A DNA stretch of 64,000 nt from Bryopsis sp. KO-2023 (GCA_030272585.1 BSYQ01000005.1:5735501-5799500); one strand, 5' to 3'. Shown: positions 50,948 through 62,848, counted from the first letter of the stretch. Notes: a model not told the origin generated them from the letters alone. Made by a program: numbers and translations.

Positions 50948-51030
50948 GTGGTGATGGCCGAGTTGGTCTAAGGCGCTAGATTCAGGTTCTAGTTCGGAGA
51001 CGAGCGTGGGTTCGAATCCCACTCACCACA
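50948..51030 (+). tRNA. tRNA-Leu(CAG)
   Basis: Unit 18, as unit 6. Confidence 0.95.
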
Positions 51031-51100
51031 ACGTGCCTTTTCGCGTCACCCCCTCGGTTTGCGAACACACACGCACACACATGCCTCCGAGGCATTGCCT

Positions 51101-51182
51101 CGTTGAGGGCAGGATTCGAACCTGCGCGGGACAAACCCAGTGGATTTCTAGTCCACCTCCTTAACCACTCGGACACCCCAAC
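51101..51182 (-). tRNA. tRNA-Ser(AGA)
   Basis: Unit 18, as unit 6. Confidence 0.95.
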
Positions 51183-51287
51183 TCACGTTGTGATGAGGCG
51201 TCCCGTGGTCCATCCTCGTCACACGCCTCGTCATCAACCTCATCAGCCTCGTCGTCCGCCTCGTCACGCCCTCGTCGTCGTGACCGG

Positions 51288-51347
51288 GTCGTTGTAGTAC
51301 AGAGGTGAGTATTCTTGCCTGTCACGCGGGTTCAATTTGCAACGGCA
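51288..51347 (+). pseudogene. tRNA-Asp(GTC) relic, form B
   Basis: Unit 18 (H3), as unit 5. Confidence 0.8.
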
Positions 51348-51399
51348 CACCCACCCCGCATCCTTGTCTTTTGCCGCTCCGAAAAACGACTTCGACGCT

Positions 51400-51481
51400 C
51401 GCTGAGAGCAGGATTTGAACCTGCGCGGGATAAACCCAGTGGATTTCGAGTCCACCTCCTTAACCACTCGGACATCTCAGC
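51400..51481 (-). tRNA. tRNA-Ser(CGA)
   Basis: Unit 18, as unit 5. Confidence 0.95.
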
Positions 51482-51587
51482 TCGACGACGTGTCGATCGC
51501 GCGTTGCGTGGAGGCTCGGTCGACCCCCCGCGATCGAGATTCCCGGGATCGGGATCCACGAGATCGGCGCGATCCTGTTTGAGACAT

Positions 51588-51661
51588 GCCCGGGTAGCTC
51601 AGTTTGGTAGAGCGCGAGACTTTTAATCTCGTGGCCGAGGGTTCGAGTCCCTCCTCGGGCG
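51588..51661 (+). tRNA. tRNA-Lys(TTT)
   Basis: Unit 18, as unit 6. Confidence 0.95.
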
Positions 51662-52137
51662 TCTGCCCTCCCGTTCCGACGAGAGACAGGTGTTAGATTT
51701 GGGGGTGCGAGTCTAAGAAGAGCTAAAAACTAAAACTTCCGAGTCCTTGACCTTGAAGCCCATTAATACCAAGACCCCCAAGGATCCTAGCGTCCCCGCA
51801 TGGTACCTAGGACAACCATCCTAGGTGGGCACCCGACATAGGTCTAGTCATCATGACTAGACTTGACTCACATGTCCACGTCAACATGACTACGCATGAC
51901 TGTACATGACTGTACATGACTGTACATGACTGAACCCGACTGGATGTAGCTCTTAACATCCCTAACAACAGGACCTTACGGGTCCGGGTACGGTGACCGA
52001 CCGTAACCGTATTAAAAACTTGTCCGACCGTAAATTACCGTACATGACGGTAAACAACTTTCGGTCACGGAACACAATTACGGCCGCATTACGCCGACGG
52101 GTAACACGACCGAGCAAGCTCGGGTGTTTTCGTCGAG

Positions 52138-52208
52138 GCGTTGATGGTACAGTGGTAGCATACTACCCTGCCACGGTAGAGACCCGGGTTCGATTCCCGG
52201 TCAACGCA
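52138..52208 (+). tRNA. tRNA-Gly(GCC)
   Basis: Unit 18, as unit 6. Confidence 0.95.
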
Positions 52209-52277
52209 CTCAAGGCCTTTTTCTCGCGGTCGTAGCACCGGAAAAAAAACGAGCACGGAAAAAGAAAAGTCCACCGA

Positions 52278-52393
52278 GTTGCCGCCGCCGGATTTCCTGA
52301 GACATCCCTGATCTCGGTACTGATCGGCCCCAACCGTGCTTGATTGGCGAGTTCGGAAGGGATCGCATGTATTCACGGTGGTTTGATGGCAAC
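52278..52393 (-). rRNA. 5S rRNA
   Basis: Unit 18, as unit 6. Confidence 0.87.
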
Positions 52394-53437
52394 ACGTTTC
52401 GAAGCGGACGCCGGGAGGTGAAGTATCCGTTCCTCAGGTGCGCGAGGGACGTGTCCCTCCGATGGTTTGGTGGACCGATTGTTTTTTTGTTTGTTCTTTT
52501 GAGGTGAGGTTGGCAGAGCGGTGAAATGGTGTTTTTGGCTTCATCCAATCGGAAAGGACCCGGTGGGAGCGTTTTCAGGTGTGGCACGATCTTTCGTGGG
52601 TGGGTGTGTGGGTGAGTGTGCGCCTGTGAGCGCGTGCGCGCGCGCGGGTGGTTGAGTGTGTGTGGGTCAGCTCGTGGGTGAGCGCCAGTAGAGCGAAAAG
52701 ACTTGGGAGCAGGTTCGTTTCTTTTTTGACGTGTGTGGCGACGGAACGCACAGGTGGTGGCGTGTTGGTGGCGTTTTTGGGTTCACGCGCGCCCTTGTTG
52801 GATCATCCGATCGGGTGATCCGGGATCATCCACGGGATCTCTCTCGGGAGAAAATCGGGAGAGAGGTCGAAGAAAAAAGCGAAGAAGCTAGAAAGGAAAA
52901 GGAAAGGGGGAGGGAAAGAAGGAAAATGAAAGAAGAATGCAAAGGAAATGGAATCTTCTCGAAAGGACCGAAAGAGAAAGAATCGAAAAAGGAAAAAGTA
53001 GAAAAGCACGGAAGAGGGCAGAAAAGAAAAGAAAGATTATTGGAAGAAAAGGAGGGAACGAACGGCACAAAAATAAGAAAAGAACGACGAAAATAGAAAG
53101 AAACGAATCGATCTCTTGCGGGGAAAGAAAAAAAAGAAGAAAAAAAAACACCACAACTCGAAGAGACACCAAAAACCCATGGAAAACGAAGAACTCCTTT
53201 TACGCGATAATTCGAGCGAACGAAATGGGCCATCGCCGACATCTCTCGCATATCCGAATCCGAGCACCCGGAAAATCGCAACGATGAAAAAACTCGAAAC
53301 GAGTCCTAACCACGAACGAACACCCTCCCGAAGTTTTGGCGCAACCTCGTTCCCGCGCGCGACGGCACTTGTCCCCGACAGCTTCCCGACAGCTTCCCGA
53401 ACCTACCACGCTCTCCGCACGCGCAATCCCTCGAGCC

Positions 53438-53508
53438 GCGTTGGTGATATAGTGGTAGCATACTACCCTCCCAAGGTAGAGACCCGGGTTCGATTCCCGG
53501 TCAACGCA
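53438..53508 (+). tRNA. tRNA-Gly(CCC)
   Basis: Unit 19, as unit 6. Confidence 0.95.
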
Positions 53509-53583
53509 CCCGTGCTCTTTTTTTCGCGGACCGACCTCCGAGACCCCAGCTTGAGGACGCGGGGCGGGCCCCTCCTCTCGTAC

Positions 53584-53664
53584 GTGGCGATGGCCGAGTT
53601 GGTCCAAGGCGCTGGAGTAAGGTTCCAGTCCGAAAGGGCGTGGGTTCAAATCCCACTCGCCACA
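53584..53664 (+). tRNA. tRNA-Leu(AAG)
   Basis: Unit 19, as unit 6. Confidence 0.95.
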
Positions 53665-53712
53665 CGTCATAATTTGTGACGTGGCGTGAGGCTTCCAGTC
53701 AAAAGCGTTGGT

Positions 53713-53798
53713 TGCCCCGGACCAGGATCGAACTGGTGACCTCCGGATGGCTCACGAGGTTATGAGACCGACGCGCTAACCGACTGCGCCACCGAGGC
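53713..53798 (-). tRNA. tRNA-Met(CAT), intron-bearing
   Basis: Unit 19; intron 53749-53760. Confidence 0.93.
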
Positions 53799-53904
53799 CA
53801 CGGGAAGATTTCGGTGCCGCCGATCTCGGACCGCTGCTCGGCGCCGTCTGCGACTCCCGTCCGGGGCGGGGCCCTCGTGGGGGTGGCTCCCGAGCGGCGA
53901 TCGT

Positions 53905-53987
53905 GTGGTGATGGCCGAGTTGGTCTAAGGCGCTAGATTCAGGTTCTAGTTCGGAGACGAGCGTGGGTTCGAATCCCACTCACCACA
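53905..53987 (+). tRNA. tRNA-Leu(CAG)
   Basis: Unit 19, as unit 6. Confidence 0.95.
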
Positions 53988-54057
53988 ACGTGCCTTTTCG
54001 CGTCACCCCCTCGGTTTGCGAACACACACGCACACACATGCCTCCGAGGCATTGCCT

Positions 54058-54139
54058 CGTTGAGGGCAGGATTCGAACCTGCGCGGGACAAACCCAGTGG
54101 ATTTCTAGTCCACCTCCTTAACCACTCGGACACCCCAAC
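54058..54139 (-). tRNA. tRNA-Ser(AGA)
   Basis: Unit 19, as unit 6. Confidence 0.95.
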
Positions 54140-54244
54140 TCACGTTGTGATGAGGCGTCCCGTGGTCCATCCTCGTCACACGCCTCGTCATCAACCTCAT
54201 CAGCCTCGTCGTCCGCCTCGTCACGCCCTCGTCGTCGTGACCGG

Positions 54245-54304
54245 GTCGTTGTAGTACAGAGGTGAGTATTCTTGCCTGTCACGCGGGTTCAATTTGCAAC
54301 GGCA
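54245..54304 (+). pseudogene. tRNA-Asp(GTC) relic, form B
   Basis: Unit 19 (H3), as unit 5. Confidence 0.8.
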
Positions 54305-54356
54305 CACCCACCCCGCATCCTTGTCTTTTGCCGCTCCGAAAAACGACTTCGACGCT

Positions 54357-54438
54357 CGCTGAGAGCAGGATTTGAACCTGCGCGGGATAAACCCAGTGGA
54401 TTTCGAGTCCACCTCCTTAACCACTCGGACATCTCAGC
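54357..54438 (-). tRNA. tRNA-Ser(CGA)
   Basis: Unit 19, as unit 5. Confidence 0.95.
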
Positions 54439-54544
54439 TCGACGACGTGTCGATCGCGCGTTGCGTGGAGGCTCGGTCGACCCCCCGCGATCGAGATTCC
54501 CGGGATCGGGATCCACGAGATCGGCGCGATCCTGTTTGAGACAT

Positions 54545-54618
54545 GCCCGGGTAGCTCAGTTTGGTAGAGCGCGAGACTTTTAATCTCGTGGCCGAGGGTT
54601 CGAGTCCCTCCTCGGGCG
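54545..54618 (+). tRNA. tRNA-Lys(TTT)
   Basis: Unit 19, as unit 6. Confidence 0.95.
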
Positions 54619-55094
54619 TCTGCCCTCCCGTTCCGACGAGAGACAGGTGTTAGATTTGGGGGTGCGAGTCTAAGAAGAGCTAAAAACTAAAACTTCCGAG
54701 TCCTTGACCTTGAAGCCCATTAATACCAAGACCCCCAAGGATCCTAGCGTCCCCGCATGGTACCTAGGACAACCATCCTAGGTGGGCACCCGACATAGGT
54801 CTAGTCATCATGACTAGACTTGACTCACATGTCCACGTCAACATGACTACGCATGACTGTACATGACTGTACATGACTGTACATGACTGAACCCGACTGG
54901 ATGTAGCTCTTAACATCCCTAACAACAGGACCTTACGGGTCCGGGTACGGTGACCGACCGTAACCGTATTAAAAACTTGTCCGACCGTAAATTACCGTAC
55001 ATGACGGTAAACAACTTTCGGTCACGGAACACAATTACGGCCGCATTACGCCGACGGGTAACACGACCGAGCAAGCTCGGGTGTTTTCGTCGAG

Positions 55095-55165
55095 GCGTTG
55101 ATGGTACAGTGGTAGCATACTACCCTGCCACGGTAGAGACCCGGGTTCGATTCCCGGTCAACGCA
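55095..55165 (+). tRNA. tRNA-Gly(GCC)
   Basis: Unit 19, as unit 6. Confidence 0.95.
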
Positions 55166-55234
55166 CTCAAGGCCTTTTTCTCGCGGTCGTAGCACCGGAA
55201 AAAAAACGAGCACGGAAAAAGAAAAGTCCACCGA

Positions 55235-55350
55235 GTTGCCGCCGCCGGATTTCCTGAGACATCCCTGATCTCGGTACTGATCGGCCCCAACCGTGCTTGA
55301 TTGGCGAGTTCGGAAGGGATCGCATGTATTCACGGTGGTTTGATGGCAAC
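55235..55350 (-). rRNA. 5S rRNA
   Basis: Unit 19, as unit 6. Confidence 0.87.
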
Positions 55351-56394
55351 ACGTTTCGAAGCGGACGCCGGGAGGTGAAGTATCCGTTCCTCAGGTGCGC
55401 GAGGGACGTGTCCCTCCGATGGTTTGGTGGACCGATTGTTTTTTTGTTTGTTCTTTTGAGGTGAGGTTGGCAGAGCGGTGAAATGGTGTTTTTGGCTTCA
55501 TCCAATCGGAAAGGACCCGGTGGGAGCGTTTTCAGGTGTGGCACGATCTTTCGTGGGTGGGTGTGTGGGTGAGTGTGCGCCTGTGAGCGCGTGCGCGCGC
55601 GCGGGTGGTTGAGTGTGTGTGGGTCAGCTCGTGGGTGAGCGCCAGTAGAGCGAAAAGACTTGGGAGCAGGTTCGTTTCTTTTTTGACGTGTGTGGCGACG
55701 GAACGCACAGGTGGTGGCGTGTTGGTGGCGTTTTTGGGTTCACGCGCGCCCTTGTTGGATCATCCGATCGGGTGATCCGGGATCATCCACGGGATCTCTC
55801 TCGGGAGAAAATCGGGAGAGAGGTCGAAGAAAAAAGCGAAGAAGCTAGAAAGGAAAAGGAAAGGGGGAGGGAAAGAAGGAAAATGAAAGAAGAATGCAAA
55901 GGAAATGGAATCTTCTCGAAAGGACCGAAAGAGAAAGAATCGAAAAAGGAAAAAGTAGAAAAGCACGGAAGAGGGCAGAAAAGAAAAGAAAGATTATTGG
56001 AAGAAAAGGAGGGAACGAACGGCACAAAAATAAGAAAAGAACGACGAAAATAGAAAGAAACGAATCGATCTCTTGCGGGGAAAGAAAAAAAAGAAGAAAA
56101 AAAAACACCACAACTCGAAGAGACACCAAAAACCCATGGAAAACGAAGAACTCCTTTTACGCGATAATTCGAGCGAACGAAATGGGCCATCGCCGACATC
56201 TCTCGCATATCCGAATCCGAGCACCCGGAAAATCGCAACGATGAAAAAACTCGAAACGAGTCCTAACCACGAACGAACACCCTCCCGAAGTTTTGGCGCA
56301 ACCTCGTTCCCGCGCGCGACGGCACTTGTCCCCGACAGCTTCCCGACAGCTTCCCGAACCTACCACGCTCTCCGCACGCGCAATCCCTCGAGCC

Positions 56395-56465
56395 GCGTTG
56401 GTGATATAGTGGTAGCATACTACCCTCCCAAGGTAGAGACCCGGGTTCGATTCCCGGTCAACGCA
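56395..56465 (+). tRNA. tRNA-Gly(CCC)
   Basis: Unit 20, as unit 6. Confidence 0.95.
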
Positions 56466-56540
56466 CCCGTGCTCTTTTTTTCGCGGACCGACCTCCGAGA
56501 CCCCAGCTTGAGGACGCGGGGCGGGCCCCTCCTCTCGTAC

Positions 56541-56621
56541 GTGGCGATGGCCGAGTTGGTCCAAGGCGCTGGAGTAAGGTTCCAGTCCGAAAGGGCGTGG
56601 GTTCAAATCCCACTCGCCACA
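56541..56621 (+). tRNA. tRNA-Leu(AAG)
   Basis: Unit 20, as unit 6. Confidence 0.95.
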
Positions 56622-56669
56622 CGTCATAATTTGTGACGTGGCGTGAGGCTTCCAGTCAAAAGCGTTGGT

Positions 56670-56755
56670 TGCCCCGGACCAGGATCGAACTGGTGACCTC
56701 CGGATGGCTCACGAGGTTATGAGACCGACGCGCTAACCGACTGCGCCACCGAGGC
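56670..56755 (-). tRNA. tRNA-Met(CAT), intron-bearing
   Basis: Unit 20; intron 56706-56717. Confidence 0.93.
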
Positions 56756-56861
56756 CACGGGAAGATTTCGGTGCCGCCGATCTCGGACCGCTGCTCGGCG
56801 CCGTCTGCGACTCCCGTCCGGGGCGGGGCCCTCGTGGGGGTGGCTCCCGAGCGGCGATCGT

Positions 56862-56944
56862 GTGGTGATGGCCGAGTTGGTCTAAGGCGCTAGATTCAGG
56901 TTCTAGTTCGGAGACGAGCGTGGGTTCGAATCCCACTCACCACA
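56862..56944 (+). tRNA. tRNA-Leu(CAG)
   Basis: Unit 20, as unit 6. Confidence 0.95.
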
Positions 56945-57014
56945 ACGTGCCTTTTCGCGTCACCCCCTCGGTTTGCGAACACACACGCACACACATGCCT
57001 CCGAGGCATTGCCT

Positions 57015-57096
57015 CGTTGAGGGCAGGATTCGAACCTGCGCGGGACAAACCCAGTGGATTTCTAGTCCACCTCCTTAACCACTCGGACACCCCAAC
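57015..57096 (-). tRNA. tRNA-Ser(AGA)
   Basis: Unit 20, as unit 6. Confidence 0.95.
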
Positions 57097-57201
57097 TCAC
57101 GTTGTGATGAGGCGTCCCGTGGTCCATCCTCGTCACACGCCTCGTCATCAACCTCATCAGCCTCGTCGTCCGCCTCGTCACGCCCTCGTCGTCGTGACCG
57201 G

Positions 57202-57261
57202 GTCGTTGTAGTACAGAGGTGAGTATTCTTGCCTGTCACGCGGGTTCAATTTGCAACGGCA
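57202..57261 (+). pseudogene. tRNA-Asp(GTC) relic, form B
   Basis: Unit 20 (H3), as unit 5. Confidence 0.8.
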
Positions 57262-57313
57262 CACCCACCCCGCATCCTTGTCTTTTGCCGCTCCGAAAAA
57301 CGACTTCGACGCT

Positions 57314-57395
57314 CGCTGAGAGCAGGATTTGAACCTGCGCGGGATAAACCCAGTGGATTTCGAGTCCACCTCCTTAACCACTCGGACATCTCAGC
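57314..57395 (-). tRNA. tRNA-Ser(CGA)
   Basis: Unit 20, as unit 5. Confidence 0.95.
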
Positions 57396-57501
57396 TCGAC
57401 GACGTGTCGATCGCGCGTTGCGTGGAGGCTCGGTCGACCCCCCGCGATCGAGATTCCCGGGATCGGGATCCACGAGATCGGCGCGATCCTGTTTGAGACA
57501 T

Positions 57502-57575
57502 GCCCGGGTAGCTCAGTTTGGTAGAGCGCGAGACTTTTAATCTCGTGGCCGAGGGTTCGAGTCCCTCCTCGGGCG
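57502..57575 (+). tRNA. tRNA-Lys(TTT)
   Basis: Unit 20, as unit 6. Confidence 0.95.
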
Positions 57576-58051
57576 TCTGCCCTCCCGTTCCGACGAGAGA
57601 CAGGTGTTAGATTTGGGGGTGCGAGTCTAAGAAGAGCTAAAAACTAAAACTTCCGAGTCCTTGACCTTGAAGCCCATTAATACCAAGACCCCCAAGGATC
57701 CTAGCGTCCCCGCATGGTACCTAGGACAACCATCCTAGGTGGGCACCCGACATAGGTCTAGTCATCATGACTAGACTTGACTCACATGTCCACGTCAACA
57801 TGACTACGCATGACTGTACATGACTGTACATGACTGTACATGACTGAACCCGACTGGATGTAGCTCTTAACATCCCTAACAACAGGACCTTACGGGTCCG
57901 GGTACGGTGACCGACCGTAACCGTATTAAAAACTTGTCCGACCGTAAATTACCGTACATGACGGTAAACAACTTTCGGTCACGGAACACAATTACGGCCG
58001 CATTACGCCGACGGGTAACACGACCGAGCAAGCTCGGGTGTTTTCGTCGAG

Positions 58052-58122
58052 GCGTTGATGGTACAGTGGTAGCATACTACCCTGCCACGGTAGAGACCCG
58101 GGTTCGATTCCCGGTCAACGCA
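58052..58122 (+). tRNA. tRNA-Gly(GCC)
   Basis: Unit 20, as unit 6. Confidence 0.95.
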
Positions 58123-58191
58123 CTCAAGGCCTTTTTCTCGCGGTCGTAGCACCGGAAAAAAAACGAGCACGGAAAAAGAAAAGTCCACCGA

Positions 58192-58307
58192 GTTGCCGCC
58201 GCCGGATTTCCTGAGACATCCCTGATCTCGGTACTGATCGGCCCCAACCGTGCTTGATTGGCGAGTTCGGAAGGGATCGCATGTATTCACGGTGGTTTGA
58301 TGGCAAC
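58192..58307 (-). rRNA. 5S rRNA
   Basis: Unit 20, as unit 6. Confidence 0.87.
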
Positions 58308-59351
58308 ACGTTTCGAAGCGGACGCCGGGAGGTGAAGTATCCGTTCCTCAGGTGCGCGAGGGACGTGTCCCTCCGATGGTTTGGTGGACCGATTGTTTTT
58401 TTGTTTGTTCTTTTGAGGTGAGGTTGGCAGAGCGGTGAAATGGTGTTTTTGGCTTCATCCAATCGGAAAGGACCCGGTGGGAGCGTTTTCAGGTGTGGCA
58501 CGATCTTTCGTGGGTGGGTGTGTGGGTGAGTGTGCGCCTGTGAGCGCGTGCGCGCGCGCGGGTGGTTGAGTGTGTGTGGGTCAGCTCGTGGGTGAGCGCC
58601 AGTAGAGCGAAAAGACTTGGGAGCAGGTTCGTTTCTTTTTTGACGTGTGTGGCGACGGAACGCACAGGTGGTGGCGTGTTGGTGGCGTTTTTGGGTTCAC
58701 GCGCGCCCTTGTTGGATCATCCGATCGGGTGATCCGGGATCATCCACGGGATCTCTCTCGGGAGAAAATCGGGAGAGAGGTCGAAGAAAAAAGCGAAGAA
58801 GCTAGAAAGGAAAAGGAAAGGGGGAGGGAAAGAAGGAAAATGAAAGAAGAATGCAAAGGAAATGGAATCTTCTCGAAAGGACCGAAAGAGAAAGAATCGA
58901 AAAAGGAAAAAGTAGAAAAGCACGGAAGAGGGCAGAAAAGAAAAGAAAGATTATTGGAAGAAAAGGAGGGAACGAACGGCACAAAAATAAGAAAAGAACG
59001 ACGAAAATAGAAAGAAACGAATCGATCTCTTGCGGGGAAAGAAAAAAAAGAAGAAAAAAAAACACCACAACTCGAAGAGACACCAAAAACCCATGGAAAA
59101 CGAAGAACTCCTTTTACGCGATAATTCGAGCGAACGAAATGGGCCATCGCCGACATCTCTCGCATATCCGAATCCGAGCACCCGGAAAATCGCAACGATG
59201 AAAAAACTCGAAACGAGTCCTAACCACGAACGAACACCCTCCCGAAGTTTTGGCGCAACCTCGTTCCCGCGCGCGACGGCACTTGTCCCCGACAGCTTCC
59301 CGACAGCTTCCCGAACCTACCACGCTCTCCGCACGCGCAATCCCTCGAGCC

Positions 59352-59422
59352 GCGTTGGTGATATAGTGGTAGCATACTACCCTCCCAAGGTAGAGACCCG
59401 GGTTCGATTCCCGGTCAACGCA
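59352..59422 (+). tRNA. tRNA-Gly(CCC)
   Basis: Unit 21, as unit 6. Confidence 0.95.
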
Positions 59423-59497
59423 CCCGTGCTCTTTTTTTCGCGGACCGACCTCCGAGACCCCAGCTTGAGGACGCGGGGCGGGCCCCTCCTCTCGTAC

Positions 59498-59578
59498 GTG
59501 GCGATGGCCGAGTTGGTCCAAGGCGCTGGAGTAAGGTTCCAGTCCGAAAGGGCGTGGGTTCAAATCCCACTCGCCACA
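59498..59578 (+). tRNA. tRNA-Leu(AAG)
   Basis: Unit 21, as unit 6. Confidence 0.95.
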
Positions 59579-59626
59579 CGTCATAATTTGTGACGTGGCG
59601 TGAGGCTTCCAGTCAAAAGCGTTGGT

Positions 59627-59712
59627 TGCCCCGGACCAGGATCGAACTGGTGACCTCCGGATGGCTCACGAGGTTATGAGACCGACGCGCTAACCGACTG
59701 CGCCACCGAGGC
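59627..59712 (-). tRNA. tRNA-Met(CAT), intron-bearing
   Basis: Unit 21; intron 59663-59674. Confidence 0.93.
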
Positions 59713-59818
59713 CACGGGAAGATTTCGGTGCCGCCGATCTCGGACCGCTGCTCGGCGCCGTCTGCGACTCCCGTCCGGGGCGGGGCCCTCGTGGGGGTGG
59801 CTCCCGAGCGGCGATCGT

Positions 59819-59901
59819 GTGGTGATGGCCGAGTTGGTCTAAGGCGCTAGATTCAGGTTCTAGTTCGGAGACGAGCGTGGGTTCGAATCCCACTCACCAC
59901 A
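59819..59901 (+). tRNA. tRNA-Leu(CAG)
   Basis: Unit 21, as unit 6. Confidence 0.95.
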
Positions 59902-59971
59902 ACGTGCCTTTTCGCGTCACCCCCTCGGTTTGCGAACACACACGCACACACATGCCTCCGAGGCATTGCCT

Positions 59972-60053
59972 CGTTGAGGGCAGGATTCGAACCTGCGCGG
60001 GACAAACCCAGTGGATTTCTAGTCCACCTCCTTAACCACTCGGACACCCCAAC
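59972..60053 (-). tRNA. tRNA-Ser(AGA)
   Basis: Unit 21, as unit 6. Confidence 0.95.
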
Positions 60054-60158
60054 TCACGTTGTGATGAGGCGTCCCGTGGTCCATCCTCGTCACACGCCTC
60101 GTCATCAACCTCATCAGCCTCGTCGTCCGCCTCGTCATGCCCTCGTCGTCGTGACCGG

Positions 60159-60218
60159 GTCGTTGTAGTACAGAGGTGAGTATTCTTGCCTGTCACGCGG
60201 GTTCAATTTGCAACGGCA
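60159..60218 (+). pseudogene. tRNA-Asp(GTC) relic, form B
   Basis: Unit 21 (H2), as unit 5. Confidence 0.8.
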
Positions 60219-60270
60219 CACCCACCCCGCATCCTTGTCTTTTGCCGCTCCGAAAAACGACTTCGACGCT

Positions 60271-60352
60271 CGCTGAGAGCAGGATTTGAACCTGCGCGGG
60301 ATAAACCCAGTGGATTTCGAGTCCACCTCCTTAACCACTCGGACATCTCAGC
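60271..60352 (-). tRNA. tRNA-Ser(CGA)
   Basis: Unit 21, as unit 5. Confidence 0.95.
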
Positions 60353-60458
60353 TCGACGACGTGTCGATCGCGCGTTGCGTGGAGGCTCGGTCGACCCCCC
60401 GCGATCGAGATTCCCGGGATCGGGATCCACGAGATCGGCGCGATCCTGTTTGAGACAT

Positions 60459-60532
60459 GCCCGGGTAGCTCAGTTTGGTAGAGCGCGAGACTTTTAATCT
60501 CGTGGCCGAGGGTTCGAGTCCCTCCTCGGGCG
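60459..60532 (+). tRNA. tRNA-Lys(TTT)
   Basis: Unit 21, as unit 6. Confidence 0.95.
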
Positions 60533-60998
60533 TCTGCCCTCCCGTTCCGACGAGAGACAGGTGTTAGATTTGGGGGTGCGAGTCTAAGAAGAGCTAAAAA
60601 CTAAAACTTCCGAGTCCTTGACCTTGAAGCCCATTAATACCATGACCCCCAAGGATCCTAGCGTCCCCGCATGGTACCTAGGACAACCATCCTAGGTGGG
60701 CACCCGACATAGGTCTAGTCATCATGACTAGACTTGACTCACATGTCCACGTCAACATGACTGTACATGACTGTACATGACTGTACATGACTGAACCCGA
60801 CTGGATGTAGCTCTTAACATCCCTAACAACAGGACCTTACGGGTCCGGGTACGGTGACCGACCGTAACCGTATTAAAAACTTGTCCGACCGTAAATTACC
60901 GTACATGACGGTAAACAACTTTCGGTCACGGAACACAATTACGGCCGCATTACGCCGACGGGTAACACGACCGAGCAAGCTCGGGTGTTTTCGTCGAG

Positions 60999-61069
60999 GC
61001 GTTGATGGTACAGTGGTAGCATACTACCCTGCCACGGTAGAGACCCGGGTTCGATTCCCGGTCAACGCA
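60999..61069 (+). tRNA. tRNA-Gly(GCC)
   Basis: Unit 21, as unit 6. Confidence 0.95.
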
Positions 61070-61138
61070 CTCAAGGCCTTTTTCTCGCGGTCGTAGCACC
61101 GGAAAAAAAACGAGCACGGAAAAAGAAAAGTCCACCGA

Positions 61139-61254
61139 GTTGCCGCCGCCGGATTTCCTGAGACATCCCTGATCTCGGTACTGATCGGCCCCAACCGTGC
61201 TTGATTGGCGAGTTCGGAAGGGATCGCATGTATTCACGGTGGTTTGATGGCAAC
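61139..61254 (-). rRNA. 5S rRNA
   Basis: Unit 21, as unit 6. Confidence 0.87.
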
Positions 61255-62298
61255 ACGTTTCGAAGCGGACGCCGGGAGGTGAAGTATCCGTTCCTCAGGT
61301 GCGCGAGGGACGTGTCCCTCCGATGGTTTGGTGGACCGATTGTTTTTTTGTTTGTTCTTTTGAGGTGAGGTTGGCAGAGCGGTGAAATGGTGTTTTTGGC
61401 TTCATCCAATCGGAAAGGACCCGGTGGGAGCGTTTTCAGGTGTGGCACGATCTTTCGTGGGTGGGTGTGTGGGTGAGTGTGCGCCTGTGAGCGCGTGCGC
61501 GCGCGCGGGTGGTTGAGTGTGTGTGGGTCAGCTCGTGGGTGAGCGCCAGTAGAGCGAAAAGACTTGGGAGCAGGTTCGTTTCTTTTTTGACGTGTGTGGC
61601 GACGGAACGCACAGGTGGTGGCGTGTTGGTGGCGTTTTTGGGTTCACGCGCGCCCTTGTTGGATCATCCGATCGGGTGATCCGGGATCATCCACGGGATC
61701 TCTCTCGGGAGAAAATCGGGAGAGAGGTCGAAGAAAAAAGCGAAGAAGCTAGAAAGGAAAAGGAAAGGGGGAGGGAAAGAAGGAAAATGAAAGAAGAATG
61801 CAAAGGAAATGGAATCTTCTCGAAAGGACCGAAAGAGAAAGAATCGAAAAAGGAAAAAGTAGAAAAGCACGGAAGAGGGCAGAAAAGAAAAGAAAGATTA
61901 TTGGAAGAAAAGGAGGGAACGAACGGCACAAAAATAAGAAAAGAACGACGAAAATAGAAAGAAACGAATCGATCTCTTGCGGGGAAAGAAAAAAAAGAAG
62001 AAAAAAAAACACCACAACTCGAAGAGACACCAAAAACCCATGGAAAACGAAGAACTCCTTTTACGCGATAATTCGAGCGAACGAAATGGGCCATCGCCGA
62101 CATCTCTCGCATATCCGAATCCGAGCACCCGGAAAATCGCAACGATGAAAAAACTCGAAACGAGTCCTAACCACGAACGAACACCCTCCCGAAGTTTTGG
62201 CGCAACCTCGTTCCCGCGCGCGACGGCACTTGTCCCCGACAGCTTCCCGACAGCTTCCCGAACCTACCACGCTCTCCGCACGCGCAATCCCTCGAGCC

Positions 62299-62369
62299 GC
62301 GTTGGTGATATAGTGGTAGCATACTACCCTCCCAAGGTAGAGACCCGGGTTCGATTCCCGGTCAACGCA
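62299..62369 (+). tRNA. tRNA-Gly(CCC)
   Basis: Unit 22, as unit 6. Confidence 0.95.
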
Positions 62370-62444
62370 CCCGTGCTCTTTTTTTCGCGGACCGACCTCC
62401 GAGACCCCAGCTTGAGGACGCGGGGCGGGCCCCTCCTCTCGTAC

Positions 62445-62525
62445 GTGGCGATGGCCGAGTTGGTCCAAGGCGCTGGAGTAAGGTTCCAGTCCGAAAGGGC
62501 GTGGGTTCAAATCCCACTCGCCACA
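62445..62525 (+). tRNA. tRNA-Leu(AAG)
   Basis: Unit 22, as unit 6. Confidence 0.95.
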
Positions 62526-62573
62526 CGTCATAATTTGTGACGTGGCGTGAGGCTTCCAGTCAAAAGCGTTGGT

Positions 62574-62659
62574 TGCCCCGGACCAGGATCGAACTGGTGA
62601 CCTCCGGATGGCTCACGAGGTTATGAGACCGACGCGCTAACCGACTGCGCCACCGAGGC
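62574..62659 (-). tRNA. tRNA-Met(CAT), intron-bearing
   Basis: Unit 22; intron 62610-62621. Confidence 0.93.
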
Positions 62660-62765
62660 CACGGGAAGATTTCGGTGCCGCCGATCTCGGACCGCTGCTC
62701 GGCGCCGTCTGCGACTCCCGTCCGGGGCGGGGCCCTCGTGGGGGTGGCTCCCGAGCGGCGATCGT

Positions 62766-62848
62766 GTGGTGATGGCCGAGTTGGTCTAAGGCGCTAGATT
62801 CAGGTTCTAGTTCGGAGACGAGCGTGGGTTCGAATCCCACTCACCACA
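62766..62848 (+). tRNA. tRNA-Leu(CAG)
   Basis: Unit 22, as unit 6. Confidence 0.95.

Larger units (their letters stand above)
49714..52670. repeat. Unit 18, form B, H3
   Basis: 2957 bp. Insert 51687-51971 (long). H3 marks: long insert together with anticodon GTC in the tRNA-Asp relic. Confidence 0.95.
52671..55627. repeat. Unit 19, form B, H3
   Basis: 2957 bp. Insert 54644-54928 (long). Confidence 0.95.
55628..58584. repeat. Unit 20, form B, H3
   Basis: 2957 bp. Insert 57601-57885 (long). Confidence 0.95.
58585..61531. repeat. Unit 21, form B, H2
   Basis: 2947 bp. Insert 60558-60832 (short). Confidence 0.95.
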